Of a stretch of DNA of 64,000 bases, positions 33,588 to 45,410 are shown in pieces. The stretch's first letter is position 1. Every line of letters begins with the position of its first letter. Both the position numbers and the translations under genes were made by a program. The stretch comes from Euptelea pleiosperma (Eukaryota > Streptophyta > Magnoliopsida > Ranunculales > Eupteleaceae): positions 3,789,259 to 3,853,258 of the forward strand of contig CM068553.1 in assembly GCA_035048495.1 (NCBI GenBank), read 5' to 3'. The notes under the pieces are model-generated. The model was not told the DNA's origin. It made no database searches and saw nothing but the letters and a program-made list of their open reading frames with translations.

Positions 33588-33627
<40 letters not shown>
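33588..33627. repeat. (AG)n microsatellite
   Basis: About 19 AG units in the RBOHF upstream region, about 480 bp before the start codon. Confidence 0.95.
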
Positions 33628-33629
<2 letters not shown>

Positions 33630-33701
33630 GAGAAGGAATGAAACCATTTTTTTACTATTGAAACGTGAAATGGAAGTACTGTGGGAGACTAATAAATAAC
33701 G

Positions 33702-34164
33702 AGTAGAATTTTGCTGACCTGCGCCGGTCAGCATTTCCTGACCTACCACAGTATGAGCCACGTGGCATATTCTTAGAGGTTGTTGACCGAATGAATGTTT
33801 GATCATGCCACCTTAACCCAGGACAGGTGGCATTTAACTATAAGTGGTAGGACGTGGATCAAAAAGTTGCATGATCAGAAATTTTCTCCAGCCCTAGATG
33901 GACATACAGATCAAAAAGTATCCTGATTAGTGATTTCTAAGCGCTGGATTGGAATCGTTTTCATTGGATGTTTTTTAACCATTATTTGGGGTCCAAATAT
34001 CCAAAGGCTTGAAATCACTAATCAGACTGATGTTCCGTTTGTAGGTCCACCTAGGGATTGGCCAAACATCCATACTGTAACTGTCCTCTACGAGTGTGCC
34101 ACGTGGTACATATTGTGGTCGGTCAGCAACTTTGCTCACTGTCTCCGTCGAGCAAAGTTCTTCT
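33702..34164. mobile_element. Mutator-like MITE (family A) upstream of RBOHF
   Basis: The ends AGTAGAATTTTGCTGACC and the inverse of the right end (AGAAGAACTTTGCTCGAC) form terminal inverted repeats. Flanking 9-mers TAAATAACG (33693-33701) and CTAATAACG (34165-34173) match at 7 of 9 positions, consistent with an old Mutator-type duplication. The arms carry GCCACGTGGC at 33757-33766 and CCACGTGG at 34099-34106. A foreign segment of about 87 bp interrupts the left arm at about 33806-33892. The element lies about 590-1050 bp upstream of the RBOHF ATG. Confidence 0.8.
33757..33766. promoter_or_regulatory. G-box/ABRE-type palindrome GCCACGTGGC
   Basis: A perfect 10-bp palindrome containing CACGTG, the core bound by plant bZIP and bHLH factors. 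It lies about 650 bp upstream of the RBOHF ATG inside the MITE. A second CACGTG core is at 34099-34106 in the other arm. Binding is inferred from the core only. Confidence 0.5.
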
Positions 34165-34640
34165 CTAATAACGACAACGAGAATCAGAAAAGAAAAGTAG
34201 AATTTATTTGGATCGTTGGGTGGGAAGGAATGGGATCGTCTTTGTTATGTTAAGCTGAGTCGTGGCATGAATCGCCCGAGTCAAATGCCTGAAACGGGCG
34301 TTGGATCGATGAAAAAGAATATTTGTCATGAATTACAGCTCACTATTGTTGTTATAAACTTATAAAAAAACTTAGTTTAGTGGAAGGAGGTAGGGAGGAG
34401 GGATTTCTTTTTTTCTTTATTTGTTTTGTGTCGGTTAATGGGGATTGGAAGAAAAAAAAAAAAAGATCCTGTACTCCAGGGTGTTGTACATTACCCAACT
34501 CCCATGAAGATCATGACGATCATTATGTGGGACACCCAGCAGATGGTGGATGAGCACTGCTGGGTGTCCCTTTCATAGTTAGCAATACGTGAAGGACAAA
34601 TCTTCGACTATGTTTTAAACCATTTCAGATTGGAAAAAGA

Positions 34641-35029
34641 TGTAACAAGGTATGCCTGAAACTGTTTCATTTGCCGAAGCGGCATTTTTGGTAGTCACCA
34701 CTGTCATTTGGGCCCACTGACCGCATGGATGTTTCTCCCACCCCTTGGTGGATATACAGACCAAAAATCACCTTGATTGGTAATCTATAACCATTAGATT
34801 TTAACACTTTTTAGCACTTTTTAAGGCGTTCTTATAGCCGTTGAATGCAACCATTTTTTGGAGTACTAAAACCAACGGCTAAAAATCATTAAACAAGCTG
34901 ATGTTTGGTCTGAATGTCTATTAAGGGGTAAGCTAAACATCCATGCGGTCAGTAGGCCCAGATGGCAGCGGTGACTACCAAAACTTCCACTTCCGACAAA
35001 TGAAAAGATCTCAGGTATACCTTGTTACA
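34641..35029. mobile_element. Foldback MITE, family C
   Basis: It begins TGTAACAAGGTATGCCTGAA and ends TCAGGTATACCTTGTTACA. The internal module arms are GACCGCATGGATGTTTCTCC, GGATATACAGACCAAAAATC and, mirrored, AGCTAAACATCCATGCGGTC. GGCACTTTT-like text is locally duplicated (CTTTTTAGCACTTTTTAAGG). Confidence 0.8.
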
Positions 35030-35308
35030 TCACGACCCTTTCAGATTTTCTGTTCAAAACAATGAAGTCAATATCCAGAGCCAAAACTAGGAGGAAAAAT
35101 TCTTGTTTAAAAAGATTTCAGTTCATAATGAAAAAATGGACTAAAAAACACACACGTATGTTACGTACACTCAAGACGTGATATAATCCTTAGAGACTGA
35201 GTACTCCTTCAATGGCCTGGACCATCATGATCGCAGTTGTTGAAGTAGTTTTTAACTTTATACGTCCAGATTCAGTTTATATACGACATATAAAATCTAG
35301 GGTCGTGA
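35030..35308. other. Spacer flanked by inverted CACGACCCT words
   Basis: Directly after the left element comes TCACGACCCTTTCAGATTTT. Directly before the right element comes its near-inverse AAAATCTAGGGTCGTGA. The inverted symmetry therefore continues about 20 bp beyond both MITE ends into this spacer. No gene is present. Confidence 0.6.
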
Positions 35309-35668
35309 TGTAACAAGGTATACCTGAGATCTTTTCAAATGCGGGTGGGAAGCTCATTTTTGTTACTCACTGCTGCCATTTGGGACCACTGACCGCATGG
35401 ATGTTTAGCCCAACCCATTAATACACTCATACCAAAAATCAGCTTGTTTGATGATTTTTAACCGCTGGTTTTAGCACTCAAAACAATAATTGAATTCAAC
35501 GGCTATAAGCACTTCTTTAAAAAAATACTAAAATTTACTGGTTAGAGATTACTAATGAGGGTGATTTTTGGTGTGTATATACACCAAGGGGTGAGATAAA
35601 CATCCATGAGGTCAGTGGGCCCAGATGACAGCGGTGAGTAACAAAATTTTCAGGCATACCTTGTTACA
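35309..35668. mobile_element. Foldback MITE, family C
   Basis: It begins TGTAACAAGGTATACCTGAG and ends CAGGCATACCTTGTTACA. The arms are GACCGCATGGATGTTTAGCC with ACCAAAAATCAGCTTGTTTG, mirrored by AGGGTGATTTTTGGTGTG and ATAAACATCCATGAGGTCAG. Confidence 0.8.
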
Positions 35669-35807
35669 TTTTTTTCCTAAGATCTAAACGTTATATGTTA
35701 CAGTATGTTGTATCAAAATTTTGACACAAAAGTCCCTCAAATTGCCACGTACGTAGTACACAGTTTAGGTTGCACTGGATACATGAGTGTTTGGCCCATG
35801 GTAACAA

Positions 35808-36122
35808 AAGTGACGGCCGTTATAACGGAAATGGACCTCCTCCGTTACAGTACATGTCATTTTAATGTTCAGAAAATAACGGCCATTTTTTTGAAAATAG
35901 AAATTAAGCTGTTAAAAAAAGTCCTTTATTTTCTGTTATAAATTGTACTGAAAATTGAAATTGAAAATTTGAATTTTAGATCAATTTTCTCGTTATTTTT
36001 CCTTTTTCCCGTTTTTGGCCCCGTGTGTTGCAAATTTACAATCCGTTCGACCGTTGTAATGGAAGAAACAGAAACGCCCCCAATCCAATAGTCCGTTATA
36101 ACGACCCCTTTTAAACCTTGGT
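35808..36122. mobile_element. AACGG foldback element (family E)
   Basis: It contains GACGGCCGTTATAACGGAAA on the left and TCCGTTATAACGACCCCTTT..TAAACCTTGG on the right. A/T-rich spacer with AATAACGGCC units lies between. The left terminus is not preserved as AAGGTTTAAA. Confidence 0.65.
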
Positions 36123-36639
36123 TTGGCCAACGCCTTGGTGGACCTACTCACCAAAAGTCAGCGTGATTAGTGATTTCTAGCAGTTGGATTCGAACACTTT
36201 TTCCTGACCTACATCTAAAGTGTGCCACGCGGCAATTTGAGGGGCTTCTGTATCAAAATTTTATACAGAATTCTGTCTCATAGATTTTTCTTATATAATT
36301 AATCGATGCTTAAAAGGACTTTTAAACGGAAGAGGGTAGAAGAGACATACACTTTCTATGTGTCAAAAATTGAGCGGAAGACAACAATCAGTGCGTGGTG
36401 CTGACTTTGTGAATTAGAATATTCTCGTCCATGCGTGACAATATTCTAGTGTATCAATTCTACACTATTACATTGGATGGTCACTGATATTCATTTGAAC
36501 TAACCAACAGTGGGCCACCATATCTATTTAGACCACCCAATCAACGGCTGTACTTAATTTCATCTTAGCCATAGGTCAAACTCGCTCAGACTAGATGAAC
36601 CCAACCATTTCGATCAATGGCAAAAAGGTAGACCCGATG

Positions 36640-36790
36640 GTTCGAGAATTCCTGTCCTAAAATGCCACAATGCACGCTCTTTGGGTTCGCGGACCCATGA
36701 ACCTCTTGGTGGACCTACACACAAAATCCACCTAATTGATGATTTCTAGCCGTTGGATTTAAGCTTTTATATCATGGGCATGTTAGAAAA
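36640..36790. mobile_element. Left half of a family-D element
   Basis: CTAAAATGCCACAATGCACG, GGACCCATGAACCTCTTGG and TAGCCGTTGGATTTAAGC closely match the left arm of the complete copy at 36885-37223. No right arm follows. Confidence 0.6.
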
Positions 36791-36884
36791 CATCCAGTTC
36801 AGAAATCCCCCAAAGAATAGTAAATTGCAATGAAATTTACTTCTAGATATAAGACCATATCTTTTTTTTCTTCTAGTCTGTCTT

Positions 36885-37223
36885 GTATAAGACCGGGTCT
36901 CATACAAAGTTTCATAGGACCCCCTCCCTAAAATGCCACATCGCAGTCTTTGGGTTCACGGACCCATAAACCTCTCGGTGGACCTACACACAAAATCCAC
37001 CTAATTGATCATTTCTAGCAGTTGGATTTAAGCTTTTATATCATGGGTTTCATGGGCTTGGAACTTATCCATAGGCCTATTCACGAAGCCCATGACTAAA
37101 AAAAGACTCAAATCCAAGGCTAGAAATCATCCATCATGCTGAACTTTTATGTGTAGGCCCATAAAAGATAGGTGGGCAACATTCATAGAGTTCCATCAAA
37201 CTTTGTATGAGACTTGGTCCTAC
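36885..37223. mobile_element. Foldback MITE, family D
   Basis: The left end TGTATAAGACCGGGTCTCAT..ACAAAGTTT pairs with the right end AAACTTTGTATGAGACTTGG..TCCTACA. The internal arms are GGTGGACCTACACACAAAAT..CTAGCAGTTGGATTTAAGC, mirrored by CAAGGCTAGAAATCATCC and TTTTATGTGTAGGCCC. Confidence 0.8.
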
Positions 37224-37769
37224 AAGATAGCATCATCTCAACCCCATATCTCAATTGATTGACGTTGTACAGCACAACATGAGATCACAGAATTCAATCC
37301 AAGCTTACCCACCAAAAAATAAAAATATACATAAATTACAAACAAAATATATACATATATATCATTATTTAAAGTCAAATGTCTTGCCCATAAGGTCAAA
37401 CTTAATTTTGGTTGATTTTAAAATATGCAATTGTGTAACAAGTTTTCTTGATTGGAGATGAAAATCTAAAACCCCAACCAAACCATTAACTTCTCCCTTA
37501 AGATAACTAAGCAAAACCAAACTCGTCTTGAAAATGGTCACTTTGACAAACATCATCCACCAACCGCTTTAGTAACAGAAAAGTCCATGCAACCGTCGGC
37601 ACAAACATTGAAACCCTAGCAAGTGACGTTCTCCATCCCATGAACAAAAAGTGGATGTCGTTCACCTAATACCTTTAGGGTTTTTCTCATAACCATACCA
37701 TAAACGCCTTTTCTAGTGAATTTTTTTTTAGGAATATTTGTACCACCTACATGCATGTACCAATGTTTC

Positions 37770-38025
37770 GGAATGGGATCGTTTTTGGTGAGGATAGTCT
37801 CTCTGGTGCGTAGATCACCCTCACAAAACTTCAAATCATTCTGATATTCATAGCATGGTTTACGGGTTGAAGAATTATGAACTTACGGTTATCTCGAAAC
37901 CCACATTTGATGGTGTTAGAAATTTCAGAATAGGCTGATTTTTTGTAGGGGTGATCTATATGGGTGAGGAGATCATCCTCACCAAAAATCAGCCATTGAT
38001 TTATCTTCCATGTGGGTACACCAAA
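37770..38025. mobile_element. Family-F foldback repeat
   Basis: TTTTTGGTGAGGATAGTCTC on the left is mirrored by GAGATCATCCTCACCAAAAA on the right. The same internal text as at 30832-31205 appears between (ATTCTGATATTCATAG, GAAGAATTATGAACT, CCACATTTGATGG). Confidence 0.7.
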
Positions 38026-38970
38026 ATTGTGTGTGGTAACATATCTTATAAATAAAAAAAATATTCTTTAATTTTTAAAACAAGAATTAGTTTTATATAT
38101 TAATAAGATTTTTTGAAAAATCTAAAGCTACAGGATTGTTTCAGATTATTGAATATTTCGTGCTTTTTTCACAATATTTTGAACACATTGGATTTGAAAC
38201 ATTTTTTTTTTTTCAAAATGTCTGGTTTTACACGGAGATTTGCTAACTATGGACGTGACTGATGTAACCCTTTACAATGGTTACACGGTAGCGTTAAGGG
38301 ACTGTTATGACATTATGACGGAACATTTAATTGAAACATATGTATCAAGGGATCAATTCACCTAAGTCGTCGAATTAATTAAATCTCTACAAATATAGCA
38401 ATATGAATAGCTAATAGCCTGTTTGGGGGACTCCTATTGGTTGGACATTACTGGATTATCACCCCCTCATATTGGCCAATCATATTTTTTCTAGATTATT
38501 GTAATGATGGAATTGCTACATCGAAAAATTTACTAAGCAACTTTTTTTTCTGTAGCGTTCATAAAAGGGGGCCACATGGCGCGCTCTTTTCCGGCCCACA
38601 ACCCATGAATTAGCTCCACCACTGATGGAACTACACACTAAAGATAAATTTTGTATTTGGATACTTTTTTATATTGGAATATTACCTTTCGGATACAAAT
38701 TCAGATATTGATATACCCGATTTGATAATATTCGATCCGATATATTATATAAATATAATTATTATATTTAATATATTAATAATATATTTATTATCTATAT
38801 CCAATTTACTTATTGGATATTCAATAAATAAATCGAATTTGGATTTGGATTTGGATATATATGCTGATATTCGATGTCGGTGAGCCCGAATAGACATGCC
38901 ACGTGGTGAAGAAACACCCCACATCCCCATATAGAAATTCCCCTAGGTAAATTTTCACCCTTGAATACTG
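38026..38970. other. Intergenic, no gene seen
   Basis: AT-rich sequence. 38690-38880 has short-period words (GATATT, TATTTA, GGATTTGGATTTGGATA). A GCCACGTGGT lies near 38898. Nothing coding is supported. Confidence 0.5.

Positions 38971-38972
<2 letters not shown>

Positions 38973-39003
<31 letters not shown>
38973..39003. repeat. (AT)n microsatellite
   Basis: About 15 AT units. Confidence 0.95.
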
Positions 39004-39006
<3 letters not shown>

Positions 39007-39007
39007 G

Positions 39008-39178
39008 TAGTGGGTGGCCCGTGCTCTCGGCACTCTCCAACAAAGTATTTGCCAAAATTGGGTGTGAGAGGCTAAGATCCACCATCCATTTGGGAAATAA
39101 GATCTCAGCCCTTCTTTGTTGAAACCTATAAGAGATAAGTGGGGAGACAACTTCCCTGTTTTGTTATACAGATTAATC
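39008..39178 (-). repeat. Single inverted copy of the 160-bp unit found at 45411-45895
   Basis: In reverse complement it reads TATAACAAAACAGGGAAGTT, GTCTCCCC, AAGGGCTGAGATCTTAT, GGTGGATCTTAGCC and GGGCCACCCAC, the same order as each unit of the triplicated array. Confidence 0.75.
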
Positions 39179-39179
39179 A

Positions 39180-40430
39180 ACTATATTTCGTTTAGCTGAG
39201 ATCCGACCGTCCACATTAAATAGTTGGAATTGGTCTCAACCATTCACTGGTGGGCCACTGTGTGTGTGTTTTTGCACGAGAATTTGTAATCACATCATGC
39301 TATAAAGTAATAGTACCCCTAAAACAAACCTCTCTTCACATTAACATGTATGGAAGGGGAAGAAGGTCGTGACTCGTGAGTAGGTGAGTTGGGCTTCTAG
39401 AAGGTCTTTACGCAATAAACGAAATTAGGACGGCCAAAACCTAGTCAAATTCCCACCGGCTCTCAGATTTGAAAAATAAGCAAATATATAAAGTCTATAA
39501 TTAAGATTCGTTAATTGCTCTCCCTCTCATTTTTTCTCCATTTAAAATTGTTTCAGACTTTTAAGCTTCCATCCTGATGAGTCATCCCTAGGTCCAAACT
39601 GTTGGATTGTCTTTGAGATCTGTGTGGTGTGAATCGTTAGGACGTCAGTGGCCCACCAGTGATGATGCTATAGAAAAATGTATGGCGGTAGCGTGTGTTG
39701 ATAATTAAAGTCGACGATACATCTCAATTATTATTGGTCGCTTGTACTCTTACCTTCTCATCTACGTTTTCCATGTGTTGATATTCTTCCCATGAACATC
39801 AACGGCGGAGAGGAAGGGCCCCACCTAGAATTTCCATCCATTTGAATTGAAGAGGCCATTTCATCACGAGGTGGGGGCCAGTAGAATCCCACTCATGAGT
39901 TAAGACTCTTGTTGTTCGAAGTAGGTCCCACTTGGGCTATCGTAACCCCACATCAACAACACTTGGACCGAGTTGGATAAGTGATCAACCGATGACGTGG
40001 AGTTAGAGACGCATCCCTCTCAGTGAAGACCACGTAGCTAGTTGTCCATGTCACATCATAACACCCACATTGGTAGGTTATCTGCGGTTGTACCCAAAGT
40101 CTTTCACTTTCACGACCTTCCTAATCACCGGAGACCGCATTCTACCACTGAGAATTTTGCAGAATAGACAAAATTTCTAGTAGGTGTTGACTTCGTAGAT
40201 TGATCCCAACTAGTGAAAATCACAAAGTTACAAGCCTCGTAGACCGTAAATACAGTACATAAAACAATGACACGTGGTGATATGAAGGAGAGTAGAACAT
40301 TCTATAGTATCCCACCTCGGAGATTTTTTTATAAATTCAATCACATGGTTGTAACCATTTGATCTTTCGACTCTTTTTTGGGAGTCTACGTTATTTCTGA
40401 CCATACAAAAGGGTCCATCAATTAGTACAA
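39180..40430. other. Intergenic, no gene seen
   Basis: Ordinary non-coding composition. I see no domain, long frame or paired repeat that I can support. Confidence 0.5.
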
Positions 40431-40434
40431 ACTA

Positions 40435-40575
40435 GGGCTGCAACTCGGACGGGTTGGGTCAGGTTGGGGATCAACCCTAGCCCAACCCAATCTTCAAGGC
40501 TATGAACCCAACCCAAAGTTGGGCCTAGATTTTTCAGCCTGAGCCCAACCCGATCAGATCGGTTGGGTTGGTCAA
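40435..40575. repeat. GGTTGGG-rich repeat
   Basis: It starts AGGGCTGCAACTCGGACGGG and contains GGGTTGGGTCAGGTTGGGG, CAACCCAACCC and GGTTGGGTTGG on alternating strands. A sister lies at 43670-43850. This is typical of decayed non-autonomous DNA transposons. Confidence 0.55.
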
Positions 40576-41025
40576 TTTCTTTTTCTTTTTCTTTTTTTAT
40601 ATTGGTTGGAAAGGTAGCTAATTATTTTTTCGTATTAAAATTGTTTATTGGTCAATACAATGACTGTTGCACTAGTTATTAAAAAATAGCTTCATTTCAA
40701 CGTCCCGTAAATAATACCACATTAACAAAATATATGTACATTTATATTCATCATTTTTACAAGTTTATTCATACAAGAATTACAAGTTCAAAATCTTCCA
40801 TATAATCTTTCTCCTACAAATGCCAAATAATTTGTCTTCTAATGCAAATATTAAAACAGACTCGCAGCTTCAACCAAAACTAAAAAGTGCATCCATTATC
40901 AACAACATAACAATGAGTTTTTCTACTACTAGACCATTGTCACAAGAGAGTTATAAAATAACTCTAGATGATAGAGAAAAGAGAAATGTCAAAATTAACG
41001 GCTTGTTTGTTCTCAACAAAGCTTT

Positions 41026-41053
41026 ATAATAATAATAATAATAATAATAATAA
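41026..41053. repeat. (AAT)n microsatellite
   Basis: About nine AAT units. The following stretch to about 43210 is very AT-rich with A runs and shows no gene. Confidence 0.9.
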
Positions 41054-43213
41054 ATTTCATATATGCCCTAAGTTTACAATTTCAAGCTATTTTCACCGTG
41101 TTTGTTGATTGGTTACATATAAAAACAATAACTCTTAAAATTCTCTGACCAATACTAAATTATCAAGAGAAAGAGAAAAGCCCATAACAATCAATAGAAC
41201 TTCGATATGTAGGAACTTATCTTCATGCAATGACCAACACGCATTGATTTAGTCGCCACCAGAGCTACGAAAAACTATCTAAATGGATTCGTTCTATTGA
41301 TAAGCTCCAAGTGCATCAAAGAATTAAAAAAAAAAAAAAATGATTCTTTTTCTTTTGTATACTTATAGTTATTATCATCCATTTATCATTTTCATAGTTT
41401 TTGTGATTACATGGACTATACATATTTTCACAAATACCTCGACGCCCCGATCATTAATAAATAGTCCCATAAGTATATCTTCTGTTTATATAGGTGTCAA
41501 TCCGGCCCTCTTGCAAGGGGACCCAGTCCAACTCAACTCTAAGCCCTATAAAAATGAGGGTCTATTTTTAGATTTTAAACCCTTAGGCTGGGCCGGGCTT
41601 AAATTTTTAAAGCCCTTCTACATAAGGGTCAGGTCAAGGTATCACTTAATAGAGCCCGACCCGGTCCACATTTGATAACCTACCCACAACTACAACTACG
41701 ACTACGTCGTACTGGTAGATGTAGTGATATTTTTCTGATTGAAACCCTTATAAAATTTCCTTATTGAGCTAACCCGCATATTTGACTTTTAAGCCCTCCT
41801 GAAACACCCAGAAGATGTTAATAAAATAACAGTCAATAAGATATTTGAGTTTCTTGAGAAAACTACTTGAGATTAGAATTATCAAAGCAAAGTTTCTCAT
41901 CACAAAAATCAAGATAGAGAAATGAAAATTGTTTCCTTATGTTTTCTTTTAGAAACCTCAAAGAAAGCAAATTATATTGTTACCCGAGTTAGCTCTAACA
42001 GCATCCATGTAGATGTAGTGATCCCTATAAGAGGATAAGAAAATCTACAATAGTCAACAAGTAGAGTAGAATTAAACCAAGTGATAAACAAAGAAAGCCA
42101 TAAGAATAGTAAGCTCAATTATCTAACTCACTTGAGTCATAGCCAAATATAAAGAGAGTACCCCGTACCCATTTAACAGTAGTTATTATATAAGCACTCG
42201 CAATTATCAACGTCCCTTCAAATGAAAAAACACGAATAAAACTTTTATAAAAATAGAAGATTTCAATAAAGAACTTCTCATAAAAAATATTAAGATAAAT
42301 ACCAATTCATTTTATGCGACCATCATCATCGAAAATTCTATCACCACTACCATTCTCAATTGTATATGTTAGAGAGAGAAAGAGATTAACATAAAAAAAA
42401 ATTAAAATGAATATAAATAGATTACCACTGCTATTATAAGTTAAGAGAAATGGTTTAAATAAAAGAAAAAAGAACTACATAAACTTTGATTAAATAGTTT
42501 TCTAACCATTTAATCTCTTAAAATAATGGATCATTTGAAAGATTTTTTTAAAGTTTTGGGTAATTAAGAAACTATTTGATAAAAATTTCTTTAATCCTAA
42601 CGATATGGTTTTGAAGGATGCCATTCTCTCTTGAAGGGAAGAGATATTTATAGGTGAAAGATAAAGTTGAGTAATTTAAGAATAAAATGTTAGAAAAATA
42701 ATTTAATTATTTAGAAGGTAAAAATATAAAAATAAATTTGTCTTACATGAATATCTTAAGGAAAAATTTTAATTTATTATAAAAAAATCTAAAAAGTTGA
42801 ATGGTCGTAAGAAAGTTAAATATAAGAAGAATAAACAAAAAAAGTATAGGTAAAAAATAAAAATAAAAACAATGAAATTGATATGTTAGATAGATAAGCT
42901 TAAGTAATATCATCAAAGGAATGTCGTAATGTATGAACCTTGATGCATTTATTCACATCATTAGTTGAATGTACATTTCGAAGTTTAATCAATCATTAAT
43001 AAAATATTCATTTTAAGTCAAAAATTAATAAGACAAAAATAATTTAATAGATGTATTTAAAAATATTTTTCAATGATGGACGTCTCATATATTCATACAC
43101 ATCAAAAATTGAGATCATTTAAAGATCGATTAAACAAAAGTCATGATCATGCAATTGAATTATTAAATTTTGGTGAAATTAATTTCTTTTAAAAGATAAA
43201 GGAGTTAAAACCA

Positions 43214-43476
43214 GGGTTTAAAGGGGACTGTTATAATAGGAAAAAATGGAAAAAATGGCTTTGGAATTCAAATTTTGATTTTAAAATTTGAATTTCACAA
43301 TTTCAAAAATGAAAAATAACGGAAAATAACTAAAAAAATGAGAAAAAAATAAAAGCACCCGTTTTTTTTTTACAAAATTTTTCAAAATATAACAGTTGTT
43401 ATTTTCATTATAACAAAAAAATAACGAAAAATAACAGCCATTATTTTCGTTATAACGACTGTTTTTTAAACCTTGG
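43214..43476. mobile_element. AACGG foldback element (family E)
   Basis: The ends CAGGGTTTAAAGGGGACTG and the inverse GACTGTTTTTTAAACCTTGG flank A-rich text with AAATAACGG, GTTATAACAAAAAAATAACG and CGTTATAACG units. Confidence 0.7.
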
Positions 43477-43669
43477 TTAAAACTAAATAGTTTATTTTTA
43501 TATATAAATATTTTTTTAATTATTTATCAATAAAAGTCAGTGTCTAAAAAACTTATTCAAGACACTATCTCATTGAGAATTGAAGTCAAACCATTGGTGT
43601 TGTGATGCACCTCTTGCAGTGGGCTACCTCTATGTAATTATCTCAAGCATGTCTTTTATAATGTGTGTA

Positions 43670-43850
43670 TGTGTCGGGGTCGGATTAGGTTGGGTTTGGT
43701 TGAAGCCTCAACTCTAGCCCAACTCTATTTGACCGGGTTGTCAAAATTCAAGTCCGAACCCAACCCAAGTACTCAAGGGGCCAACCCAACCCTAACCCAA
43801 AGCCGGGTTGGGCCCGTCAGGCTCGGGATGGACCTATCAAGAAACAGTCA
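43670..43850. repeat. GGTTGGG-rich repeat
   Basis: GGGTCGGATTAGGTTGGGTT begins a stretch with CCAACCCAACCC and GGGTTGGGCCCG words, akin to 40435-40575. A partial AACGG stretch (GTTACCGTTATAACG) follows at about 43965-44070. Confidence 0.5.
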
Positions 43851-44259
43851 ATAAAACGGTCACATCAGTTACATTTGAAGTCAAAAAAAAAAAAGTCAGA
43901 ATATTACTTATTATTATTATTTTTTAAAAATCTCAACTCAATAACAATAAAAATGGCTTCTTTTTTTTTCGTTACAACAGTCGATATAGTCCCTTTTTTC
44001 AGTTTGAACGTTATTTTTAAAAATAACTGTAACGGGTAGGGGCGTTACCGTTATAACGACCATAACAAACAATAAATCAGGTCTCTAGTGGGACCTCTTA
44101 AATGGTGGATCCTACCTTTCGAGTCACACACGTAAGATTGCACTTGTGCTGCGCATTAGGGGGCGGGGTGGGGATCCACCATTTTCTTGATCTTATAAGC
44201 AGGTAAATGTGCTTTGGTCATCCCTTCATCAAGGTCGGACGATTTTATCCAAGGAATGA

Positions 44260-44550
44260 ACCAGGTAACACTCTTAGAGACCACCATCCTTATGGATGTT
44301 TAGCCCATTCCTAGGTGGACCTACATACCAAAAATCAACTTGATTAGTGATTTCTAACCTTAATTTGTATTTGAGTACCCCAAATAATGATCGAATCCCA
44401 AGATTAAAAAAATAAACCCATAAAAAAGACTCGAATTCAACAGTTATAAATCACTAATCAAATTGATTTTTGGTTTGTAGGTCCAGCTCAGTATGGGCCA
44501 AACATCTATAGGGTCAATGGTCTGTAAGAGTATGCCATGGGGCTCATACT
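44260..44550. mobile_element. Foldback MITE, family A
   Basis: The left arm (GTAACACTCTTAGAGACC, CCCATTCCTAGGTGGACC, ACATACCAAAAATCAAC) is mirrored by the right arm (TTGATTTTTGGTTTGTAGG, CAGTATGGGCCAAACATC, AGTATGCCATGGGGCTCATA). Confidence 0.7.
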
Positions 44551-44924
44551 GTAGTCGATTCAGTCGCATCATATCCAACTGGACATTTTACCATTATTCT
44601 ACTAACGATAGTTAGCGGATTCCTTTTTCTATTATTTTTTTCCGGAGAATCTCATATTTTAGGTAATGTTGTCGATCTTGTTGCTTAGGTCGTATCTTAC
44701 CTCATGAGCAATTACAAGGCACCTCATGGCTAGATGAGTTTTTTAGTGCTAAAGCCCATATTAATTAAAAATTACATTTTCTAACTTCTGAGATTTGTTT
44801 CCAACTTGCCCCATAAAAAATAAGGAAAAAAAAAGTGAGAAAATATATTATATAGGTAAAGTACCAGCACCAAATATCGAAGTCCACGGAATTTTTTTTT
44901 TTTTTTTTGTTCCGGTTGATCCAG

Positions 44925-45165
44925 TGGCCCTACGTATCCCTATGTACACACAAAAAATCACCCTGATTGATTATCTCTGACCATTAGATTTCAGCACTTG
45001 TTAAGAGTGATTTTAATGGTTGGATTCAATCATGTTACTTGGGTAGTATTTCCAGAGGATAGAAATTATCAATCAAGCTGATTTTTTGTGTGTATATCCA
45101 CCAAGGGTTGGACTAATTAAACATTTGTGGTCACTGGCCCACAAAAGTGCGTAGGTAGGGCCAGT
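44925..45165. mobile_element. Family C-like foldback repeat
   Basis: GTACACACAAAAAATCACCC and CATTAGATTTCAGCACTTG on the left are mirrored by CAAGCTGATTTTTTGTGTG and TATATCCACCAAGGGTTGG on the right. Confidence 0.65.
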
Positions 45166-45319
45166 GATCAAAATTTCCTTTTTAAAAGAGGAATTTATTA
45201 ATCTTAATTTTTGTACACCACCTAAAGAATAGGGTGAATTAGTAAAACTCCCTGTCCTTAGTGAAATTAGTAAGAGCTCCCTTGATCGTTTGTCACGTGA
45301 GGATGTAACATGCTTTTGA

Positions 45320-45410
45320 CTTTTTTTTTTTTTTTTTGAAAAGGTAAATGGAGCTTTATTAATAGCTTGGAGGCTGAGAAAGCCTACCAAGACAAAAGAG
45401 AGAAAAGCAT
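45320..45410 (-). mobile_element. Probable 3' end of a LINE (minus strand)
   Basis: On the minus strand it reads TTGGTAGGCTTTCTCAGCC, TCCAAGCTATTAATAAAGC, TCCATTTACC and then a poly-A run of about 15. This is the style of a plant L1-type 3' untranslated end with tail. No coding part is attached. Confidence 0.5.

Noticed and set aside
38690..38880. Possible satellite made of GATATT/GGATTTGGATTT words
   Set aside because: Too short and irregular to define a unit.
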